Origin: Solihabitans fulvus
GTDB lineage: Bacteria > Actinomycetota > Actinomycetes > Mycobacteriales > Pseudonocardiaceae
Assembly: GCF_008386585.1 (NCBI RefSeq)
Contig: NZ_VUOB01000048.1
Coordinates: 1 to 64,000 of the forward strand
Length of the DNA: 64,000 nucleotides
Direction of reading: 5' to 3'
This document shows, piece by piece, positions 58,048-64,000 of this stretch; positions within the stretch are counted from its first letter, which is position 1; every line of letters starts with the position of its first letter. Position numbers and translations under genes: made by a program. A model generated the notes under the pieces. That model was given only the letters and a program-made list of their open reading frames with translations, was not told where the DNA came from and did not search any database.

Positions 58048-59235
58048 GTGCAGCAACACCCAGCCGTTCCGGGGACGACGGGAATGGAGGACCCCGCAAC
58101 GCCGCTGTGGCGGGGCACCGTCGTGCTACGGATCGTGACCTTCCTGTTCGCGGTCGTGGCGATCGTGGTGAACCACAACGGCTACCAGCGGCCGACGCTC
58201 GCGTGGCTCGTGCTCGCCGCGATGGGGGTGTGGTCGGTGCTGACCGTGCTCGGCTACAGCGGCGACTGGGGCAGGCGGCGCTGGCTGGTCGCCGCGGACG
58301 TCGTGGTCGCGTGCGGGCTGATGAGCACCTCGACGCTGATCCTGTCCGACGAGCAGTTCCTCCGCTCGGTGCCGCTGATCACCACGGTGTGGGCCTGCGA
58401 GCCCGCAGTGGCCGCCGGCACGCTGGCCGGTCCCGCCGCCGGCGCGGTCTCCGGCGGGCTGCTCGCGCTGTTCACCTACCTCAACCGAGGCGAGATGAGC
58501 GTCGACGTCGCGCGCGACGCGGTCCTGTTGACCGGCGCCGGATTCCTGGTTGGCATGGCCGCGAAGATGGCGCGGATCTCCTCGGCGCGGCTGGCGCAGG
58601 CGCTGCGGGCCGAGGCGGCAACGGCCGAGCGGGAGCGGCTGGCCAGGTCCATTCACGACGGCGTGCTCCAGGTGTTGGCCAGGGTGCGCAAGCGCGGCAT
58701 GGAGGTGGGCGGCGAGGCCGCCGAGCTCGCCGCGCTGGCCGGCGAGCAGGAGGTCGCGCTGCGCGCCCTGGTCGCGGCGGCGCCGTCGGAGTCCACGGTG
58801 GACGGTGAGGTCGACCTGCGGCCGGCCATCCAGTTGCTCGCCACACCGAGGACGCAGATCTCCACGCCGGCGACCCAGGTGATGCTGCCGGCGCAGATCG
58901 CGGTCGAGCTCACCTCGGTCGTCCGGGAGGCACTGTCCAATGTGGCCGAGCACGCCGGCCCGACGGCGCGGGCGTGGGTGCTGGTCGAGGACCTCGGCGA
59001 CGAGGTGGTGCTCAGCGTCCGCGACGATGGTCCCGGCATTCCGGCCGGCCGCATCGACGCGGCGGCGGAGGAGGGCCGGATGGGCATCGCGCAGTCGATC
59101 AGGGGCAGGGTGGCCAGCCTCGGCGGCACCCTCGAGTTGCAGACCGGCCCGGGGGAGGGCACGGAGTGGGAGCTGCGGGTGGCCCGTCCCGGCCAGGGGA
59201 AGAAGAAGTCTGGAAACGAGAAGGGGGCCCGGTGA
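58048..59235 (+). CDS. Two-component sensor histidine kinase (HisKA_3 type)
   Basis: The 395-residue kinase starts at GTG 58048 after GGAAGGGAG. About five membrane helices occupy residues 20-175 (the DUF5931-like N-terminal region). The phosphoacceptor is His in RSIHDGVLQVLARV (residues about 206-219), and the HATPase domain follows with REALSNVAEHAG (N box), VRDDGPGIPAGR (G1) and GTEWELRV (C-terminus). A Lys/Arg-rich tail ends the protein. The response-regulator gene overlaps its stop by four bases (GTGA). This NarL/MacSR-like layout is common in actinomycetes; the signal is unknown. Confidence 0.92.
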   Translation: MQQHPAVPGTTGMEDPATPLWRGTVVLRIVTFLFAVVAIVVNHNGYQRPTLAWLVLAAMGVWSVLTVLGYSGDWGRRRWLVAADVVVACGLMSTSTLILSDEQFLRSVPLITTVWACEPAVAAGTLAGPAAGAVSGGLLALFTYLNRGEMSVDVARDAVLLTGAGFLVGMAAKMARISSARLAQALRAEAATAERERLARSIHDGVLQVLARVRKRGMEVGGEAAELAALAGEQEVALRALVAAAPSESTVDGEVDLRPAIQLLATPRTQISTPATQVMLPAQIAVELTSVVREALSNVAEHAGPTARAWVLVEDLGDEVVLSVRDDGPGIPAGRIDAAAEEGRMGIAQSIRGRVASLGGTLELQTGPGEGTEWELRVARPGQGKKKSGNEKGAR

Positions 59236-59897
59236 CCGAGCAACGTGTGTCGGTGATGGTCGTCGACGACCATCCGCTGTGGCGGGACGGCGTGGCGCGG
59301 GACCTGGCCGAGCGCGGCTTCGAGGTGGTGGCCACGGCGGGCGACGCCGAGGCCGCCGTCCGCATCGCCAGGGCCGTGCGGCCGAACGTGGTGCTGATGG
59401 ACCTCAACCTCGGCACGGTGTCCGGGGTGGACGCCACCCTGCGGATCACCGGCGAGCTGCCGGGGACCAGGGTGCTGGTGCTGTCCGCGAGCGGGGAGCA
59501 CAGCGACGTGCTCGAGGCGGTGAAGGCGGGCGCGTCGGGTTATCTGGTGAAGTCCGCCTCGGCGGAGGAGCTGGTTGAGGCGGTGCGCAGGACGGCGGCC
59601 GGGGACGCGGTGTTCACGGCGGGGCTGGCCGGGCTGGTGCTAGGGGAGTACCGGCGGATGGCGGCGGCGCCGGACGACACGGACTCCGCGCCGCAGCTGA
59701 CCGAGCGGGAGACCGAGGTGCTGCGGCTGGTCGCCAAGGGGCTGACCGCGCGGCAGATCGCCACGCGGCTGGTGATCTCGCACCGGACCGTGGAGAACCA
59801 CGTGCAGTCCACGCTGCGCAAGCTCCAGCTGCACAATCGGGTGGAGTTGGCCCGCTACGCCATCGAACACGGCCTCGATCAGGAGCCGGAGGCCTGA
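59232..59897 (+). CDS. NarL-family response regulator (LuxR-type DNA binding)
   Basis: The 221-residue protein starts at the GTG that overlaps the kinase stop. The receiver domain has the acidic pair in MVVDDHPLWRDGV, the phosphorylated Asp in VLMDLNLG and the Lys in GYLVKSASAEEL. A C-terminal LuxR helix-turn-helix follows (LTERETEVLRLVAKGLTARQIATRLVIS in parts). It is phosphorylated by the coupled kinase and binds target promoters as a dimer. Target genes cannot be read here. Confidence 0.94.
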   Translation: MTEQRVSVMVVDDHPLWRDGVARDLAERGFEVVATAGDAEAAVRIARAVRPNVVLMDLNLGTVSGVDATLRITGELPGTRVLVLSASGEHSDVLEAVKAGASGYLVKSASAEELVEAVRRTAAGDAVFTAGLAGLVLGEYRRMAAAPDDTDSAPQLTERETEVLRLVAKGLTARQIATRLVISHRTVENHVQSTLRKLQLHNRVELARYAIEHGLDQEPEA

Positions 59898-60030
59898 TCA
59901 GCGGGCCGGGCCGCGCTGTGAAGGTAAGCTAACAAAGTATTTCAGCAACTCCTGATGGACTGAACAAGGCTGGACCCTGGACACTGCGTGCGACACGGTG
60001 GGCATCGACGCCACCGGGAGCGGAGGAGCA

Positions 60031-61062
60031 GTGAAGGCGCTGGTCAAAGGGTCGGCGGGCCCCGGCCTCGAACTCACCGAGGTGCCCGACCCACGCCCCG
60101 GCCCCGGCGACGTGCTCCTGCGCGTGCTGCGCACCGGGATCTGCGGCACCGACCTGCACATCGACTCCTGGGACGACTGGGCCGCCAGGACGATCAAGAC
60201 TCCGCTGGTCGTCGGGCACGAGTTCGTCGGCGAGGTCGTCGAGGTCGGCGCGGCCGTGACCGGCGTGCGCGTCGGCGACCTGGTCAGCGGCGAGGGCCAC
60301 CTGGTCTGCGGTTCCTGCCGCAACTGCAAGGCGGGCCGCCGGCACCTGTGCGCCAACACCAGGGGACTCGGCGTGCACGTCGACGGCGCGTTCGCCGAGT
60401 ACGCGGTGCTGCCGGAGCAGAACGCCTGGGTGCACCGCACCGAGGTCGACCTCGACGTGGCCGCGATCTTCGACCCGTTCGGCAACGCCGTGCACACCGC
60501 GCTGTCCTTCCCGGTGCTCGGCGAGGACGTGCTGATCACCGGGGCCGGCCCGATCGGCATCATGGCCGCCGCCGTGGCCAGGCACGCCGGCGCGCGCAAC
60601 GTGGTCATCACCGACGTCAGCGAGCCGAGGCTGGAGCTGGCCCGCAAGGTCGGCGTCGACCTCGCGCTGGACGTGCGGACGTCCTCGGTCGCCGACGCGC
60701 AGGCCGCGCTCGGCATGTCCGAGGGCTTCGACGTCGGCATGGAGCTGTCCGGCCAGCCAAGCGCGCTGCGCGAGATGATCGCGAACATGGCGCACGGCGG
60801 CCGGATCGCGATGCTCGGGCTGCCCGCCGACGAGTTCCCGGTCGACTGGAGCAGCGTCGTACTCAAGATGATCACCATCAAGGGCATCTACGGCAGGGAG
60901 ATGTTCGAGACCTGGTACTCGATGTCGGTGCTGTTGCAGCGCGGCCTCGACCTCGCCCCGGTGATCACCGACCGGTTCCACTACACGGAGTACCAGCAGG
61001 CGTTCGCCACCGCGCGCGAAGGCCGCTGCGGCAAGGTCATTCTCGACTGGACGGAGAGGTAG
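60031..61062 (+). CDS. tdh: L-threonine 3-dehydrogenase
   Basis: The 343-residue zinc-dependent MDR enzyme oxidises L-threonine to 2-amino-3-ketobutyrate with NAD. It starts at GTG 60031 after GGAGGAG. Catalytic zinc ligands Cys in GICGTDLHI and His in GHEFVGEV, structural zinc cysteines in CGSCRNCKAGRRHLC, nucleotide loop GAGPIGIMAA, and the tdh-type end IKGIYGREMFETWYSM and HYTEYQQAF are all present. Three bases separate it from kbl, and lysR overlaps the end of kbl: one catabolic operon. Confidence 0.95.
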   Translation: MKALVKGSAGPGLELTEVPDPRPGPGDVLLRVLRTGICGTDLHIDSWDDWAARTIKTPLVVGHEFVGEVVEVGAAVTGVRVGDLVSGEGHLVCGSCRNCKAGRRHLCANTRGLGVHVDGAFAEYAVLPEQNAWVHRTEVDLDVAAIFDPFGNAVHTALSFPVLGEDVLITGAGPIGIMAAAVARHAGARNVVITDVSEPRLELARKVGVDLALDVRTSSVADAQAALGMSEGFDVGMELSGQPSALREMIANMAHGGRIAMLGLPADEFPVDWSSVVLKMITIKGIYGREMFETWYSMSVLLQRGLDLAPVITDRFHYTEYQQAFATAREGRCGKVILDWTER

Positions 61063-61065
61063 ACG

Positions 61066-62250
61066 ATGTTCGGGGCGATGCGGGAGGACCTGCGGACCGG
61101 GCTCGACGAGATCAGGGCGGCCGGCCTGTACAAGGCGGAGCGCGTCATCGCGAGCCCGCAGGCCGCCACCGTCCGGGTCGGCGACGGCAGCCAGGTGCTG
61201 AACTTCTGCGCCAACAACTACCTCGGCCTCGCCGACCACCCCACGCTGGTGGCCGCCGCCAAGAGCGCCCTGGACGAGTGGGGCTTCGGCATGGCCTCGG
61301 TGCGGTTCATCTGCGGAACGCAGGCGCCGCACAAGGCGTTGGAGGCGCGGCTGTCGGAGTTCCTCGGCACCGAGGACACGATCCTGTACAGCTCCTGCTT
61401 CGACGCGAACGGCGGGCTGTTCGAGACGCTGCTCGGCGAGCAGGACGCGGTGATCTCCGACGAGCTCAACCACGCGTCGATCATCGACGGGGTGCGGCTG
61501 TGCAAGGCGCGCCGGTTCCGCTACCGCAACCGGGACATGGCCGACCTGGAGCAGCAGCTCAAGGACGCCGCCGACGCGCGCTACCGGCTGATCGCCACCG
61601 ACGGCGTGTTCTCCATGGATGGCTACCTCGCGCCGCTCGACGAGATCTGCGACCTCGCTGAGCGCTACGACGCCCTGGTGATGGTCGACGACTCGCACGC
61701 CGTCGGCTTCACCGGCCCGACCGGGCGCGGCACGCCGGAGCTGTTCGGCGTCACCGACCGGGTCGACGTGCTGACCGGCACGCTTGGCAAGGCGCTCGGC
61801 GGCGCGAGCGGCGGGTACGTGTCGGGGCGCGCGGAGATCGTGGCGATGCTGCGGCAGCGGTCGCGGCCCTACCTGTTCTCCAACTCGCTGGCCCCGTCGA
61901 TCACGGCGGCCACGCTCGCCTGCCTCGAACTGCTCAGCTCGTCCGGCGAGCTGCTCGAGCGGCTGCGCGCGAACACCGAGCTGTTCCGCACGCGGATGAC
62001 CGAGGCTGGGTTCGACCTGCCGCCCGGCCAGCACCCGATCATCCCCGTGATGATCGGCGACGCCGCGAAGGCCGCCAGGATGGCCGACCTGCTGCTGGAG
62101 CAGGGCATCTACGTGATCGGCTTCTCCTACCCGGTGGTGCCGCACGGCAAGGCGCGGATCCGCACCCAGATGTCGGCGGCGCACTCGACCGAGGACGTCA
62201 ACCGCGCGGTCGACGCGTTCGTCGTGGCACGGGACAAAATGGCCGAGTGA
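61066..62250 (+). CDS. kbl: 2-amino-3-ketobutyrate CoA ligase (glycine C-acetyltransferase)
   Basis: The 394-residue fold-type I PLP enzyme cleaves 2-amino-3-ketobutyrate with CoA to glycine and acetyl-CoA, the second step after Tdh. Visible features: NNYLGLADHP, DELNHASIIDG, the Asp-x-Ser-His DDSHAVGFTG and PLP-binding Lys in GTLGKALGGASGG. Length is normal. It starts at ATG three bases after the tdh stop. The unstable intermediate favours tight coupling of the two enzymes. Confidence 0.95.
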   Translation: MFGAMREDLRTGLDEIRAAGLYKAERVIASPQAATVRVGDGSQVLNFCANNYLGLADHPTLVAAAKSALDEWGFGMASVRFICGTQAPHKALEARLSEFLGTEDTILYSSCFDANGGLFETLLGEQDAVISDELNHASIIDGVRLCKARRFRYRNRDMADLEQQLKDAADARYRLIATDGVFSMDGYLAPLDEICDLAERYDALVMVDDSHAVGFTGPTGRGTPELFGVTDRVDVLTGTLGKALGGASGGYVSGRAEIVAMLRQRSRPYLFSNSLAPSITAATLACLELLSSSGELLERLRANTELFRTRMTEAGFDLPPGQHPIIPVMIGDAAKAARMADLLLEQGIYVIGFSYPVVPHGKARIRTQMSAAHSTEDVNRAVDAFVVARDKMAE

Positions 62251-63152
62251 TCGACCCACGACGGCTGAAGGTGCTGCGCGCGCTCGCCGACCACGGCACC
62301 GTGACCTCGGCAGGGCACGCGCTGCACCTCACGCCGTCCGCAGTGTCCCAACAGCTCGCCGCGCTGGAGGCCGAGACCGGCCAGGAACTGTTGCGCCGCA
62401 AGGGAAGGCGAGTGTCGCTGACCCCGGCTGGCGAGCTGCTGCTCGGCCACGCCAACGCGGTGCTCGCCGAACTGGAACGCGCCGAGGCGAGCCTCGCGGG
62501 CTACTCGGCCGGCACCGCGGGACGGGTCGAGGTGGCGTCGTTCGCCTCGGCGATCACCCTGGTCGTGGCGCCGGCCGTCGCCGCCCTTCGCCGGACCGCG
62601 CCGGATGTGACCGTGCTGGTGCGGGACGCGGAGGGCCACGCGAGCCTGCCGATGCTGCTGGACGGCGAGATCGACGTCGCCGTGACCATGGAGTACCGGT
62701 CCTCGCCGCGCGCCGACGACCAGCGGCTGGCCATGGACCCGCTGTACGCGGAGCCGTTCGACCTGGTGCTCCCGCCGGACCACCGACTCGCCGCGCTGGC
62801 GGAGGTCGACGTGCGGGACCTGGTCGACGACGACTGGGTCGCGCCGCTGCCCGGCAACCCCTGCCGCGACATCGCGCTGCTCGCCTGCGAGAACGCCGGC
62901 TTCCAGCCGAGGATCAGGCACACCTCGGACGACTTCCGCGCGGTCGCCGCGCTGGTCGCGGCAGGTGCGGGCGTGGCGCTGGTGCCCAGGACGGCGCTGC
63001 GCGACGCGCGCGCGGTGGTGCGCCCGGTGGCCGGCCAGTCGCCGACGCGGCGGGTGTTCGCGGCGGTGCGGCAGGGCAGCGAGCGGCATCCGCTGGTGGG
63101 AGCGGTGCGGCAGGCGCTGCGCGAGGCGGCCGACGCGCACCGCGAGTCCTAG
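62247..63152 (+). CDS. LysR-family regulator co-transcribed with tdh-kbl
   Basis: The 301-residue protein starts at GTG overlapping the kbl stop (GTGA), so it is translated from the tdh-kbl message. The N-terminal winged helix (LKVLRALADHGTVTSAGHALHLTPSAVSQQLAALE) and a periplasmic-binding-like effector domain (VEVASFASAITLVVAP onwards, EIDVAVTMEYR) are complete. Most LysR genes are divergent from their target. Being last in the operon, it may regulate threonine use or a different gene set; a feedback loop is an inference. Confidence 0.92.
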   Translation: MIDPRRLKVLRALADHGTVTSAGHALHLTPSAVSQQLAALEAETGQELLRRKGRRVSLTPAGELLLGHANAVLAELERAEASLAGYSAGTAGRVEVASFASAITLVVAPAVAALRRTAPDVTVLVRDAEGHASLPMLLDGEIDVAVTMEYRSSPRADDQRLAMDPLYAEPFDLVLPPDHRLAALAEVDVRDLVDDDWVAPLPGNPCRDIALLACENAGFQPRIRHTSDDFRAVAALVAAGAGVALVPRTALRDARAVVRPVAGQSPTRRVFAAVRQGSERHPLVGAVRQALREAADAHRES

Positions 63153-63212
63153 GCCAGGTCCCGCGCCGATCGGCAGTTGAGGCCGCCTGCGCTGCGCGGT
63201 ACAACGGACCTC

Positions 63213-64000
63213 GTGCACAACGAGCTGACCGGGGACGTGCACGGGTTCGTGCTTCAGGCCAGGGATGTCCACGTGCACGCGCCCGAGGTGACCGCGCTCG
63301 CTGGGCTGCCGCCGGTCGACGCGGGATTCACCGGCCGAACGGCAGAGCTCGCGCTGGTCGCCGAGGCGCTGCGCTCGCCCCGCCCGGTCGTGGTGTCCAC
63401 CGTCATGGGCCTGGCCGGCGTCGGCAAGACCACGTTGGCGATCAGGGCGGCGCACGACGCCGTCGAGGCGAGCCTGTTCCCCGGCGGCGTGCTGTTCATG
63501 GACCTCCAGGGTTACTCGCCCCAGCTGCGGGTCGAGCCGCAGACGGCTCTCTCGATCTTCCTGCACGCGCTCGGTGTTCCCGTCGGGCAGATACCTGCCG
63601 AGCAGGCGGCCCGCGAGGCGCTCTACCGCACGAAGCTGAGTGAACGGGCCGCGCCGGTGCTGATCGTGCTGGACAACGCGTCGTCATCCGACCAGGTCAG
63701 ACCGTTGCTGCCGCCCGGGGTGACACACCGAGTGCTGGTCACCAGCAGGCACACCCTCGGCGAGTTGCAGGGCTCGCGGAGGATCCCGCTCGACGTGCTC
63801 TCCGACGTCGACTCGGTGGCGATGCTGGACACCGTGCTGAGGGCCGCAGACCCGGCCGACCAACGGATAGCTGCCGACACCGAGGCGGCGCGGGAGATTG
63901 CCGAGCTGTGCGGGCGACTTCCGTTGGCGCTGGGCATCGTCGCGGCGCTGCTGTCCGACGACCCTCGGCAGCCGTTGACCGAGGTGGCCGCGTCGCTGCG
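63213..64000 (+). CDS. STAND/NB-ARC ATPase with amyloid-like N-terminal motif (3' partial)
   Basis: The frame is open from GTG 63213 to the window end (262 codons), with no stop. After a short N-terminal stretch with the RHIM/BASS-like core GFVLQARDVHVH (about residues 10-25), an NB-ARC module begins: Walker A VMGLAGVGKTTLAIRAA, Walker B VLIVLDNASSSDQ, sensor RVLVTSRH and the GLPL-like motif GRLPLALGIVAALL. TPR or WD repeats are expected downstream. STAND ATPases oligomerise on signal; in actinobacteria those with this N-terminus are putative NLR-like signalling proteins. Start by GTG without a clear ribosome site. Confidence 0.85.
   Translation, partial: MHNELTGDVHGFVLQARDVHVHAPEVTALAGLPPVDAGFTGRTAELALVAEALRSPRPVVVSTVMGLAGVGKTTLAIRAAHDAVEASLFPGGVLFMDLQGYSPQLRVEPQTALSIFLHALGVPVGQIPAEQAAREALYRTKLSERAAPVLIVLDNASSSDQVRPLLPPGVTHRVLVTSRHTLGELQGSRRIPLDVLSDVDSVAMLDTVLRAADPADQRIAADTEAAREIAELCGRLPLALGIVAALLSDDPRQPLTEVAASL

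Noticed and set aside
59921..59936. IdeR/DtxR iron box upstream of tdh
   Set aside because: AGGTAAGCTAAC resembles half of the box but lacks the central base and the right arm continues AAAG instead of CCT; the downstream genes are not iron genes.
1..64000. tRNA, rRNA, insertion sequence or prophage genes
   Set aside because: No cloverleaf with a GTTC arm, no rRNA sequence, no transposase or integrase motif and no terminal repeats were found by eye; a tRNA scan could still reveal one.

Overview
The window is very GC-rich (third codon positions are mostly G or C) and comes from an actinobacterial chromosome. The order rpsF-ssb-rpsR-rplI-dnaB, a GT87-type membrane glycosyltransferase upstream of it, a mycosin-like subtilase, an EspR-like regulator and many GTG starts suggest a Pseudonocardiales-type actinomycete (Saccharothrix/Lentzea/Actinosynnema relatives). 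That placement is inferred from gene content and was not computed. I see no rRNA, tRNA, insertion sequence, prophage or CRISPR array.

Region 1 (1-12 kb) is an envelope and secretion block: the 3' part of a large secreted lytic-transglycosylase/golvesin-type protein, a small membrane protein, a mycosin-like protease, small secreted proteins, a GDSL hydrolase, two paralogous GT87 glycosyltransferases and endonuclease IV. Region 2 (12-18 kb) is the conserved replication/ribosome block rpsF-ssb-rpsR-rplI, a 22-bp hairpin terminator, a cluster of DnaA boxes arranged as three tandem pairs, and dnaB carrying two inteins. The first intein lies in the Walker A loop and has the Trp-Cys-Thr signature of class 3 inteins.

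Region 3 (18-35 kb) is an accessory block of one-component regulators (TetR x4, XRE/MmyB, HxlR, WYL). Most are divergent from one small enzyme gene (FAD monooxygenase, MDR oxidoreductases, alpha/beta hydrolases, methyltransferase, RidA, LLM oxidoreductase) and several share a readable palindromic operator with it. It also holds an Eis-like acetyltransferase and an ECF41 sigma factor paired with an AhpD-like carboxymuconolactone decarboxylase. A perfect match to the ECF41 promoter consensus precedes the decarboxylase gene.

Region 4 (35-46 kb) has a secreted type-B carboxylesterase, an AfsR-like regulator with a seven-copy 15-bp in-frame repeat, a DHA2 exporter, a DinB-like enzyme, a five-repeat tachylectin-2-like secreted protein, and a three-gene module: EspR-like regulator, ImmA/IrrE metallopeptidase and MAB_1171c-type seven-helix membrane protein. 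Region 5 (46-59.9 kb) holds an APC permease, a GIDE-domain protein, a DEDDh exonuclease-BRCT protein, two GGDEF proteins, a 1026-residue secreted protein built from about fourteen 50-residue repeats with a secreted neighbour, an AI-2E-type permease and a two-component system. Region 6 (59.9-64 kb) is the tdh-kbl-lysR threonine-catabolic operon and the 5' end of a STAND (NB-ARC) ATPase with an amyloid-signalling-like N-terminus.

The observations most worth follow-up are the phased DnaA-box cluster in front of the doubly inteinated dnaB, the EspR/ImmA/MAB_1171c module, the amyloid-like motif on the STAND protein, the ECF41 switch with its promoters, and the giant repeat protein.
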